In this document: one piece after another, positions 23,344 through 34,404 of the stretch
Numbering within the stretch: position 1 is the first letter of the stretch
How the letters are laid out: the number at the start of each line of letters is the position of its first letter
From: Biscogniauxia marginata
Taxonomy: Eukaryota > Ascomycota > Sordariomycetes > Xylariales > Xylariaceae
DNA: 64,000 nucleotides
Assembly (NCBI GenBank): GCA_022695795.1
Contig: MU404127.1
Location: 151,647-215,646 of the forward strand
Reading direction: 5' to 3'
Made by a program: the position numbers and the translations under genes
Notes under the pieces: model-generated
Database searches by the model: none
What the model was told of the DNA's origin: nothing
What the model saw: only the letters and a program-made list of their open reading frames with translations

Positions 23344-24073
23344 TTTGACGGGTTGGGCAGCTCGATTCGATCTTTAGAGCTTCGGTTCTTCGTTAGTTTA
23401 CACTTGGCGGTATGATAGTTGTAGGTTTAGAGTTGGTAGATACAGGTTGTTTAGCTAATGTTAGGTGTACATACCTTTGGTATTTCAATGTTGTAGGTAG
23501 GCACTAAGTAGTAGTAAATATGTTGTTGAGATGGGAGTTTTTTTTGGCGGGGTTCTCGAATCTCTTCTTCGAGAGGTTCGTCATGTGTTGAGTGTCGGCT
23601 GGTGTCACAAGGCGGGGTGACGGGGTGACTACATGTACCTAGGTACACCCCGTAGGAGCAAGTCTTCCGTCATTGGCCGCTCTAGATCTGGAGGGACCCG
23701 CCCATCGCTTTTCTTGGGCTAGGAACCAATCATCGAGCTGTCGTCACAAGCATCATCCCATTATTGGAAATAAAACCTTCATCTTCCTCGGGATTAAGCA
23801 GATTCAGTTAGCTACGCCTCGGCTGACATGAAATATTGAGACGCTACCTAATTTCTAAAATAATATGCCCCTTTCACAGACACGGCAGCCTGCTAGCGGC
23901 TAAAAATAAATAAAACATAAACTATCATACGGTTAGTGCATCGGTAGGGGATTTAGCAGAGCTCAGCAATTGCCTTAATTTATTGCCACATGAATGAGCT
24001 CTCGAGTGATGAGTGAATTTAGGTTACCAACTAACACGGGAGGTGGCAATCAACCTATTTTCAATCGCAAGTT
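23344..24073. other. intergenic, no gene recognised
   Basis: Promoter region of the ACBP gene, with a TACCTAGGTAC motif near 23636-23646. No coding region is supported. Confidence 0.5.
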
Positions 24074-24607
24074 TTAGGTGTATTGTTGCCCAGCCAACAA
24101 CACCTTTTCATCTGTTACCATATTGTCCATTTTCGCTATCAAATATTTGAGTTTAATGCGTACAATCTCTTGTACTATCCTATGGTTTTCCTCTTTCCCA
24201 AGGGTAACTGGAGCTCTAATGTTGGGTATGTACAGTAGACCATCAACATCGACCTGCATCTTAGCTCTCTCAGGATGCCATTCCCAACTACGTGGTTTTC
24301 CCCATCGGGAAATTTCCAGAGGTCTGGCCAAGTGTCCAATGATGAAGGATGGCAGCCGGCGGAATCTCCCTGCTCAGACCAATAGTCTCCTATTACGTAT
24401 GGATTTCCCCAATAAATAAATCTCTTGTGGCTGGCATGCACCAGAAGTTTGGGCCCTGTTTCGGGACCGATCACATGCGGCAATCTTCTGGTTAAGCACG
24501 GCACGTCTTTTGCTTTTTTGATACCGGGGTTCGAAGAGCGCCCCAGCAAAATCAGGTCGTTTGCTGGAATGAAGATTCTCCCGAGAACGATCGGAGCCAG
24601 ATGCCTT
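24074..24607 (-). pseudogene. frameshifted remnant of an unrecognised gene
   Basis: Two minus-strand frames abut and look like halves of one protein. The first is open from the TAA at about 24608 down to about 24370 and contains IFIPANDLILLGRSSNPG and later RFIYWGNPY. The second carries on in another frame from about 24370 to a stop at 24074 and contains RPLEISRWGKPRSWEW and GLLYIPNIRAPVTLGKEE. Both read like ordinary folded protein, but no GT-AG intron joins them and no start codon is evident. The simplest reading is a decayed gene fragment with a frameshift near 24365-24380. The family is not recognised. A sequencing indel or two unrelated chance frames are alternatives. Confidence 0.4.
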
Positions 24608-25420
24608 TAATTCCCATGTCGGGTTATAACGAATATTTAACTACCTAGACGGACTACGGACTTGGATAGTATAAAGCGGGCTGGAAACTCGCGACTAGCA
24701 ATCCTGCAGGCGCTGCCGCGCCGCCGTCGAAGGGCGAATCAGCACCAAGAAGCGTGCTATTTTGGGTCTTACACATGGCCTGTTGCACCAGAGCTCGATG
24801 ATTTGTTCTTGCGGCTTCGTTTCGTTTCTCCTTCAATGTTGGCGCTTGTTCAACCTGGTTGCCATTCGTATCCTTTATTCCTCCACATTCATATGTTATG
24901 CAATAAGCTGCTAGAAGTGGATGCATATCCGGGTTCGACAAGTGTCTCCTGAAACACATGCAAGGCGTGCTCCCTAGGGACATAGCGGTGCTTTGTGTAT
25001 GTCCAATCTTAAACTTGTACTATTGGGCTGGGTTAGGTTGATAATCATCTCTAATATCCTATCTACATAGCCTTGCTGTCCCTCTCGAAGCACATGAATT
25101 TGTAAGCCTGGTTATTCATCCTGTCCTAGATGCTTTGGTAACGACGCTTACAACTTAGTAATCTTCCATGAGTCTGGGCAACCTCTACCCAGACAGCCAG
25201 AGGAGGTAAGCACTTGGACCCTGCCTGCCCTGCACCGACGGCTTGAGTGGGGTTCCGTCCGCGGTGGAACTAAAAAGGGTGTGAATCAAGGGTCCGTGTC
25301 CGTCTCCTGGCTAACATCCCACCACACACCACACGGTCACGGCTTAGATATAAAACTCGATCAGCCACCCGGGGACCACCTACGCAGACGTTCTTTCTTT
25401 TGCTTTCTCCTAAATCGTAA
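24608..25420. other. intergenic, no gene recognised
   Basis: Ordinary-composition DNA. A minus-strand frame of 109 codons (24654-24983) shows no recognisable feature. The promoter of the oxidoreductase downstream lies at the right end. Confidence 0.45.
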
Positions 25421-26965
25421 ATGTCGATCACGAGCGACACCATAAACGCCGTTCTTCTCGGAATATCAATCATCGGTCTCGCCAGCTTCGCCCGCACTCT
25501 CGTCACACGAACTTCCGCTGCAAAACAGGTTACTGATAAAACCGTCCAAAGCAACGACAACGACAGCAACATGACGAAGACAGTCGTAATTCTTGGCGGC
25601 GCTTTCGCCGGTATTCAAGTCGCTCACCGGCTTCTAAAATACACAAAGCCGCATGTTAAGGATTTGAAGGTTATTCTCGTTTCCAAGGTGAGTAAGCTTT
25701 TATAAGTCACATTTTCCTCTTTAAGTATAAGATGAGAATGCAAGCTACAAACTGGCGAACGACACGTACCTAGAGAGCTTTTAAAGACATTTCGCATAAC
25801 AAGATCCGAGGAGACTTAATTACAGACTTACCAGGATGAATAAATACTGATCTCATGCGCAGAATAGCCACTTTTTCTGGAACCTAGCATCCGTGCGCGC
25901 CATCGTGCCCGGTGTCCTAAAGGAGGAGCAGTACTCGCTGCCAATTGAGAAGGGCTTCTCCAAGTATTCGGCTGAAGACTTTGAGTTCATCGTCGGCGGT
26001 GCCGAAAATGTCGACGTGGACTCCAAAACGGTCAAGGTATCCACCGCCGGCGGCGAGAAGGTGCTGACCTACGACCACCTGGTGCTGGCAACGGGCGCGC
26101 GCTCGGTCGACAATAACGTGCCGTGGAAGAGCAACGGTACGCACGAAGAGGTGACCTCGATCCTGGCGGAGACGCAGGAGAAGGTCAAGAGCGCAAAGCA
26201 CATCGTGGTCGCGGGCGCGGGCTCGACCGGCGTCGAGGCCGCCGCCGAGCTGGGCTACGAGTACAAGGGGGATAAAGAGATCCTCCTGCTCTCGGGCGAC
26301 AAGGAGATCCTGGGCGGCGACAGCCTGGCCTCGAACGCGACGGCCGAGCTCAAGAAGCTCGGCGTGCAGGTGCGCAACAGCGCGCGCGTCGCCAGCGCCA
26401 TCGCCCTCTCCGACGGCAAGACCGAGGTCCTGCTCGAGAGCGGCGACAAGATCACTACCGACCTGTACCTGCCCACCATGGGCATGGCGCCCAACACCGA
26501 GTACCTCCCCGCCAAGCTGCTCACGGACAGGAAGTTCGTCGATGTGAACGAGTTCTACCAGGCCAAGGGCACCGAGGATGTCTGGGCCGCGGGGGACATT
26601 GTGTGGAAGCCGCGCGGCAGCTTCGTGCTTACGGATAAGCAGGTCAGTTTAGCTTAAAAATCCCCCCCCCTCCCGAGTTTATATTTCTTTTTTACCATGA
26701 TTTGGTTGCTCACTATGTACTGTTTTGTTTCCCCACCTACCAGGCCGCCGGTATAGCCAAGAACATCGACGCCGTGCTCCGCGGCAAGGCGCCCACCCCG
26801 GTCAAGACGCTGCCCATGGACGTGTTCGTCGTGGCGACGGGCCGCAGCCGCGGCTGCGGCCGCCTCGGCTCCGTCAAGGTCTTCTCCTACATGGTCTACA
26901 TGTTGAAGGGGAAGACGCTCGGCACCCAGAACCTGCCTGGGTATGTCGACGGCAGCGCGTTTTAG
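25421..26965 (+). CDS. FAD/NAD(P)H oxidoreductase, AIFM2/FSP1-like
   Basis: Three exons (25421-25687, 25863-26642, 26744-26965) encode 422 residues. This is a pyridine-nucleotide-disulfide-type flavoprotein of the AIF-like group, whose members reduce quinones with NAD(P)H. The FAD dinucleotide fold reads VVILGGAFAG (about 55-64), the NAD(P) fold IVVAGAGSTGVEAAAEL, and the C-terminal FAD contact VWAAGDIV. An N-terminal hydrophobic helix (about 9-28) could anchor it to a membrane. A second in-frame Met at residue 51, directly before the FAD fold, could give a soluble form. Introns start GTGAGT and GTCAGT, both in phase 0. It stands between intergenic stretches and its physiological substrate is not shown by context. 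Confidence 0.87.
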
Positions 26966-27819
26966 AATTCCCCCCCCGTCCCGGCGACTACGATGATGAT
27001 GGAAGTAACCTACCTACCTAAGGAAGCCCGCATTAGGTATCTAGGTGGCATGAAATAACGGCCGTTAGATTGTAATTCAATGTTGGACGAGGTTGCAAAG
27101 GACAACTAATACGGTACATGCGATGGCTCTTCGTCGTTTTCTATATGGATATGGTTGGGTGGTTAATTTGCGTGATTTGAATTTGTACGAGAGAGATGTG
27201 GGAGGAGCCTTGTGAATTAAGAGGAAGGGAACGAGGAAAGGTCTATAATACCCCGGAGGAACAAGCCCGCTGCCTTGGAACTATGTTAGTGATTCGAAAC
27301 CGGAGGGGAAATCGAGTTTGTCCACCTTAGACAACAAGGCTAAGGTAATTAATAAGAATAAGCATAGTAATTCTAATTCCGAGACTTTGATTTTCTCCTA
27401 GCTATTTCCGTTCTTCTTCTAAATCATGGTTGCATATTTACAGTGAAATACGTAACCCGAAAATTTCTATATATAGGTATATATAGATATATCGGACCTA
27501 CCTACCTAGATAGGATGTATGGTAGTTCCACCAGACGCATACACACATACACACACAGAGACACATGGGTCAAGACTTTGTCAGCCAGAAACAACTGCAC
27601 ATGCAAGATGATAGAATAACCGCTTTATTACAACACAATCTCGCACCCATCCTCCAGACCGAACGCAGAATCCAAACCCAAGCATGTGGTCTTGAAAAAA
27701 AAGTTTTTCAACAAAAGGGGGGAGGGGGCTCTTCCGAGCTCATTTCACCCCTTCTTCTGTCCCCCTTTAAAAATAAAAAAAAGCCTCCCTATCCTTTATA
27801 TTCCCCTCATCCCGATTTC
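26966..27819. other. intergenic between convergent oxidoreductase and END3
   Basis: 3' regions of two convergent genes. Contains ACCTACCTACCTA at about 27008-27020, AT-rich TATATA runs (27463-27491) and a CACACA run (27541-27558). No gene seen. Confidence 0.5.
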
Positions 27820-29248
27820 TCACCTCCCCGCCTTCTCGTCGTCGATCTCCCTCCTCAGCTGCTCGAGGACCTGCATCCGCGAGCTCAGGTGCGCCTCGAG
27901 CCCATCGACCTGCTCCTTGACCGTTTGCAGGTCGTCCGCCACGCCACGCAGGCCGCCCTTATTACCCTTTCCGTTGCCGCCGCCCCCTTCCTCGAGCTCG
28001 CGCAGCTCCTTGCGCTTATAATCGAGCAGCTGCTCGAGCTCGCGCTTGACGAGGGCGGGCTTGGAGTCGCGCTTTCCACCGCCGCGACCGCGGTTGGCGT
28101 CGGCCTCGAGGCGCTCCATCTTGGCCTCGAGGTCGGCGAGTTGCTTCTTGAGGCGGACCTCCTCCCAGTCGTCCGTCTTGGCGGTGCTGAAGTCGGTGCC
28201 CTGGGCCTTGAAGCCGCCGCGGCCGAGGCGCGTGAGGTACTGGTCGCCGAACTTGGCCTTGCGGCCCGTCGAGGTCGACTCGTCGGCGCGCGCGGCCCAG
28301 CGCGAGGCCGCGGCCGCGGCCGAGCCCAGCGGCGCGTTGCGCCGGCTATCCACCTGGTAGTCGATCTGGTTGCGCTCGAACGAGGCGCGCAGCGAGGCCG
28401 GCACCGTGCGCGGGATCCGGTACCCCTCGTGCCGGTTGTTGAGGATGTGCAGGAACGCGAGGCACGCGTCCTTGCTGATCGATGGCGAGGCCGCCGGGTT
28501 GACCAGGTTCCAGGCTGACCGGATGTCCGTGTCCGGCACGTCGAGCGAGTCGTACAGGTCTTCGAGGGAGCTGACTACAGAGGGGTGTTATCAATTAGAG
28601 AGATGGTGACTATGATGATCGTGGAGAGAGGGAGTCGCCAATGAAGAATGCAGGAGAATGAATGTGGGTAGAAACTCACAGGATACCTCGCCGCGCATAT
28701 CTCTGTTTTCTTGATATATCGACTCGTACTTGGCTTTGTCTTGCGGGTTCATATACCAGTCGAACCCATCCTTCAGCCCCGGGGTATCAGAGTCGTCGTC
28801 CACCGTCTCGAACTGCACTTGCTTGCCCGTCAGGGCTCGGTTCGCTTGCACGAGGTGGGCTTTCGATTCGGGGACGAGCCAGTCCGGCAGTGTCGCGGGT
28901 ACATCGGCGTATTCCTATACCACCACAGGTAATAACAGACGGTCTATTAGAGTATGTTCCCGCACGGATGGAGTAGTAGTGGCTTTTGGGGGGATGCACG
29001 CGGAAGCTCACCCCGTTGACTATGTCGAAGATGATGCGCATGGCGACGCAGAACTCCTCGAAGTCCAGGTTGCCGTCGTTGTCGACGTCGGCGACGTCCC
29101 ACACGCGCTCCAGCTGGTCGTCCCGCAGGCCGCTGTTCTTCAGCAGTGGCGCCGCCTGCTCGCCGGTCAGGAACTTGCCGCCATTGGTCCGGGTCGAGAA
29201 TATATTCCAGTATGTCTCGATCTCCTGGGCTTCGATGCGCGGCGCCAT
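27820..29248 (-). CDS. END3: END3, EH-domain protein of the endocytic actin complex
   Basis: Three exons on the minus strand (29248-29012, 28914-28680, 28574-27820) encode 408 residues. End3 works with Pan1 and Sla1 at cortical actin patches in clathrin-mediated endocytosis. The N-terminal EH domain has a complete EF-hand loop (Asp54, Asp56, Asp58, Glu65 in [12 protein letters not shown]). A second EH-like unit spans the middle ([18 protein letters not shown] and [13 protein letters not shown]). The C-terminal third is a charged coiled coil with a Gly-rich break, used in the family for Sla1 binding. Introns start GTGAGC and GTGAGT; the second junction gives [11 protein letters not shown]. The length matches orthologues. 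Long open frames on the opposite strand are composition artefacts of this GC-rich gene. Confidence 0.93.
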
Positions 29249-30973
29249 GCTGGGGGAGGGGGGGACACAGCACGGTTGTGTATGTAGAGGTTATGTACGT
29301 CGAGACGGGAGTCTCCTTTCTCCTTAGCGAGGGGGCGGGTCGTATTGCTTATGTATTTTGGTTAGATAAGATAGAAGGTATGTAGCAGATGGAATGAAAT
29401 CCTCGGCGAATTAAATTGACCTCGGAGGGCTCGGCGTCGTCGTCGTTGGTGGTGGAATATGGAAGGGAGTTAGTTGGTTACGGAGTGATGGTAACTTATT
29501 CAAATGCAGGTCATACGTAACTGATCGCAGCCCAGTCAATGCAAGCTGCTAGCGGGCCACTGAGCCTCACCAGCCATGATCGGCAGGGAAAGCTTAGGCC
29601 AGGAAATTGTGGCAGCTGTGGAGTTGATTGGCTTGTCTAACTATATACCGTGTATAGTCTTGACTCTTCTACTTGGTTCGCACAGTATATTTGTTACACT
29701 ACCTAAGTGATTATAACTTTAATGTTATCATCTGTACTACATATGGAAGGTACAGCAAGAATCATGATATTCGTTCTTTACATGCATCATTGATGCTTTT
29801 ATTGATATTTCTTTTCATTTATTTGGCTTACAATGTAACTATTAGGAATGCTATGTGGTTGGCATACATTTCAGCCCTGTACGGAGCATATGCCTTTCTA
29901 AGAAAAGTCAAAACATACAAGCAAGGTAGGTACATAAAATACAGCACTAGGTAGGTTTTGGGGGTCTTATCTGTCCCAGTAAACAGTTCTCTTGTGGATT
30001 CTAGTGCGGCTTGTCTTGGCATCTAAAACAATTAGAGCTAGTAAGTACGGAGTGAATCTGCCAGCAGACAGAATACGAAGGGGGCGATCTCCAACATTAC
30101 TCACCTACCTATTCTTGGTATATATATACATACATATATTTCTGTCGATGATTGTGTGTTTGATATGAAGAACGATGTTGTAGTATAGGTAAAATAAATC
30201 AAATACTTGGGATGCTAGCTAGTGTTATTTTTATTTTTTATCTTATGATGTCTTCAACCTGAGACAGTGTGCTGGTGGTACAGACTTATACGGACTGCAT
30301 CATGCTAAAACTACAGGTCACTCCAACCTGCGGACCCTGAACTGCCTGAACGCTTGGATGGCCCTTGCTAAGCTCACGCCAGGCCGCGCTTGTTCGTTTC
30401 TGTGTTGTGGGTCTGCTACATATTGTCTGATTGGCCGGTTGGAGCCTGACACGGACTCCTGGCTTACGGTAGGTACTTGGATGGAGATTTACGGGCGCCT
30501 GTGACCCCCGTGCCTCCTAATCCCCAATTTTCTAGTTGTCTAGGCCGCTGTCCTTTTTTGTTGTAGGCAAAAATCGATATTCGTCGTTTCATGATTCCAA
30601 TTCTTCGTATTCTTTCCCATCATTCTACGACGGCGACGATATAGGCGGCGACGAGCAACGGCTCCGAACTCCTTGTAATTAATTCGAATAGACTCGGTCT
30701 ATTTCTGCTTCTTCCGCCCTGGCTTTCCGTCCATTAATCCCGATGCGCTGCGGCAGGTGACGCGACAAGCACCCCCTATCTCGACTTATCAGGGCAAAGG
30801 CGATTCCTCGCTCGCTGCGCCGTTGTCGATCCGTGGAAATCAACACATCCAATTCCTCCCACCTCGACGCCCACTTCTCGCCTTCGCCTATCCATTCCTC
30901 GTCCCAGCGTTATATATTCTACTCTTCTCACGCTCGTTAATAATTCGCGACGCTCGCAGCGTACACCGTAGCC
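29249..30973. other. divergent intergenic region between END3 and EPS1-like gene
   Basis: About 1.7 kb carrying both promoters. A TATATATACATACATATAT run lies at about 30120-30139 and TTATATATTC at about 30920. A 93-codon frame at 29673-29954 lacks an ATG near its start and is not supported. Confidence 0.5.
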
Positions 30974-33253
30974 ATGCGGTTGAGATCACTGGCGCTGTTA
31001 CTCAGCGCCGCCGTCTTGGGCACTGTCCAGGCTGTTGGCCCAGACGCCGACGACATCCAGGATAAAGAAAACACCTATTTCAATGGCAAGAAGGTGCCTC
31101 CGTTACTCGAGTTGACACCCGACAATTTTGACAAGGAGGTTAAATCATCCAAATTCCTGGTGGTTAAATATTTCAGGTATTGTCTCTGCTCTGCCCACTC
31201 CAACTCCTTACCCTATCATACCACACCATCTTACGGTTGCTAATTGCTGCTTAAAGTCCTTTCTGCCCTCACTGCTTAGATTTTGCACCGACCTACCAGA
31301 CCCTATACGAGTTCTACCACACGTCGAAAGGCCCAGCCGACTCCGAATCGGCTTCGTCTACGACATCTTTTGAAGACGCTTATGATATCCGTTTTGCTAC
31401 ACTTAACTGTGTTGCTTATGGCGATACGTGTAGCAAGCATGATATCCGCTCGTATCCCCAAACCGTCCTTTACAAGGATGGTGAAGTTGTCGAAAAGATT
31501 ACGGGGGCGAAGGGTATGTCTACCGTTTCAGACATGATCGAGAAAGAGCTGGAGAAATTCAAACCTGGTACCCGACCCCGAGAACTCACCCTGCCAGAGC
31601 CTGGCGCAACCTCTTTACCCAGCGCATCTATCGACGACGAGAAGCCCGTTGAGAAACCAGGAAAGCCCACTAAGGGTGATGAGCCTGCCGATGACGAGAA
31701 GCCTGCAAAGGGTAAAGGAGACGAGAAAACTGATACCGCCAAGACTTGGCCCTACGAAGTAGGAGATGCGGTAGAAAAGACTAAGCCAGCTAAACCTACT
31801 ACCACTCCCAACCCGCAAGGGATTTCAGTTTCTCTCACGGCCGAGAGTTTCCAGAATCTGGTCACCATGACCCAAGAGCCGTGGTTCATCAAGTTCTACG
31901 CACCCTGGTGTCATCATTGCCAAGCTATGGCCTCTAACTGGCAACAACTGTCCAAAGAAATGAAAGGCAGGCTGAACGTTGGTGAGGTGAACTGTGACGT
32001 AGAGACAAGACTCTGCAAGGACGTTCGCCTCCGGGGTTATCCTACCATCCTCTTCTTCAGAGGTGGCGAGCGCGTCGAGTATGATGGTCTCCGTGGCCTG
32101 GGCGACTTCATTCAGTACGCCGAGAAGGCTTTGGACATTTGCACGGGTGTGCAGGATGTTGATGCCGCCTCCTTTAGTGCTCTCGAGCAAAAGGAGGATG
32201 TCATTTTCGTCTACTTCTACGATCACGCCACCACGAGCGAGGACTTCATGGCTCTTGAAAGGCTACCGTTGAGTCTCATCGGGCACGCTAAGTTGGTCAA
32301 GACACGCGACCCCGAACTTTACGAGCGATTCAAGATTACGACCTGGCCAAGACTACTAGTCTCGCGAGAAGGACGGCCTACTTACTACACGCCCCTAACA
32401 CCTAATGAAATGCGCGACACTCATGGGGTTCTGTCATGGATGAAGTCGGTCTGGCTCCCCATCGTTCCTGAACTTACCGCCTCCAATGCACGTGAAATCA
32501 TGGACGGAAAAATTGTCGTTCTCGGTATCCTCAACAGGGAAGACCAGGAATCATTCATTATTGCTAAACGCGAAATGAAGAGCGCGGCAAACGAGTGGAT
32601 GGACAAGCAAATCCAACTCTTCCAGCTTGAGAGGCAAAATCTCCGAGATGCCAAGCAGCTTCGTCTCGAGGAGGCAGAGGATCGGAACGATCAGCGGGCG
32701 TTACGGGCAGCCAAGAGTATCCGGATCAGCATGGATAGGTCTGACCACAAGGAGGTGGCCTTTGCTTGGGTCGATGGTGTATTCTGGCAAAGATGGATCC
32801 GTACCACCTATGGTATAGACATCAAGGACGGCGAACGAGTTATCATCAACGATGAAGATGTGAGTTGCGACATATTTCTCATAGACTAAACTTGTACTAA
32901 CAATTTTCTAGAACCGGCGATATTGGGATACTACTATTACTGGGAATTACATCGTTCCTTCGCGAGTATCGATCCTCGAGACGATCTCGAAGGTCACATC
33001 CACGCCGCCGATTATCAAGCCCAAGCTTACAATTTCGAGCTTTGAAAAGATCTTCTTTGACATCCGCGTCACTTTTACTGAACACCCTTATCTCTCATTC
33101 GGTTGCGTGGCGGGACTTGCTCTCGGCTGTGCGTCTTGGTTCCGGGGACGCCTTCGGAGAAACCGGGGCCACTTTAGGCTAGAAGATAACCTCCCGATCA
33201 AGGAGATAAAGGAGGGCCTACTCGGGAATACCGCTAATGGAAAGAAGGATTGA
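30974..33253 (+). CDS. membrane-bound protein disulfide isomerase, EPS1-like
   Basis: Three exons (30974-31176, 31257-32859, 32912-33253) encode 715 residues. A signal peptide (1-20) is followed by a thioredoxin domain with active site CPHC (71-74), an acidic Pro/Lys-rich linker (about 175-250), and a second thioredoxin domain with APWCHHC (Cys286, Cys289) and the cis-Pro region GYPTILFF. A long region without an active site comes next. A C-terminal membrane helix (about 665-680) precedes a short basic tail ending GKKD. This arrangement matches yeast Eps1 and related membrane PDIs, which act in the ER lumen in folding and quality control. The first intron (80 bp) splits the Ser codon before the CPHC loop and has a CTAAT branch point. 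Confidence 0.9.
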
Positions 33254-34404
33254 ATGAAGATCACGTAACTAATATCAATTGGGAGAGTATATTGGGGGGA
33301 GGAGGGACCGGGGAGGGAGGGTGAATAGTTGCATTGGGCATTTGGGGAAAAGGCGGTGGGTTTTCTGGTGTTTGATCCTCTCCAGCGAGAGTCTTTTTTG
33401 TATATTACTACCTCGTACCCTCTTGCCTTGTCCACCAACGAACGCCCTGCACATTTTAACGCCCGCCCACACGCCCTCATAACGAAACAAAACAAACTAA
33501 ACCAGAAAAAAAAAAGTTAGCCTACAAATATTATGAGTCCTGAGTCGTTTCTTTCACATGGGGGTCGTATAGTCACTGGAGAGGACGGGTTGGGAAACTT
33601 CCGTTTTTTGGGGGGGTGGTATACATGGAAACGAAATGGAAGTGATGATCATTGGGCTTATTAGACTAAAGAAAGAACAAACGAAAGAAAAAAAAAGTAA
33701 AAGTAAAAGAATTGAAGTGATATCTGATTGTGGTGTAATGATGATGAAAGTGGGAAAGATGTGGAGGCCGTCTACTTGTGGACTGGAGTATTGACTGACT
33801 TGGGCTTTTACCGGCGGTGCTGCTGCCGTTGTTGAAGGCTGGATGGGATTGTTCAATATCATGATTGGTCGTCGTCGTCGTTTGATAATATCAATGAATA
33901 TCTACCTATCATATGAATATACCTTTTCACGTCTGATCTAACAAGAAAGGAACACAAGACACGAGAAATATTTGTTGGTCCTTAAGGAGGTTGGGTATAA
34001 CAGTTAGTTACCTAAGTTGCGTTGCGTTCTCTTGCCATGTAAGCCGTAACATAGAAGAAAGTACCTAATTATACTTTCTATATAGGTAGGTAGGTACTTA
34101 TCTTTAATAAACGAATGATTGTTTTTATTTATTTATTTATCCTCTTCTGCCCCTCTTTACGGAGATACACCTACCGTATAGTTCTATACAGCACTTATAC
34201 GCTTTAACAAGACTTACAACTATATCAACTTAGAATAGCTCCTCTTACTATCTCTCTCTCTCTCTCTCGCATTTTACTTAAGGATAATGATGGATCAAAG
34301 TTGATTTCACACTACCTAGCATTATATTCTAGCTAGATCGACGCGACTTAGAACTAAGAAACCATCCAAAAAAAACCCAGACTCTCTGCGTTCTTGTTGT
34401 CTAT
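33254..34404. other. intergenic between convergent EPS1-like and phospholipase D genes
   Basis: 3' regions with T- and A-rich tracts, a TAGGTAGGTAGGTAC run (34084-34098) and a (TC)n microsatellite (about 34251-34268). No gene seen. Confidence 0.5.

Noticed and set aside
27565..28518. 317-codon open frame on the plus strand
   Set aside because: It lies antisense to END3 exon 3; its Leu/Arg-rich translation is a composition shadow of that GC-rich coding sequence.
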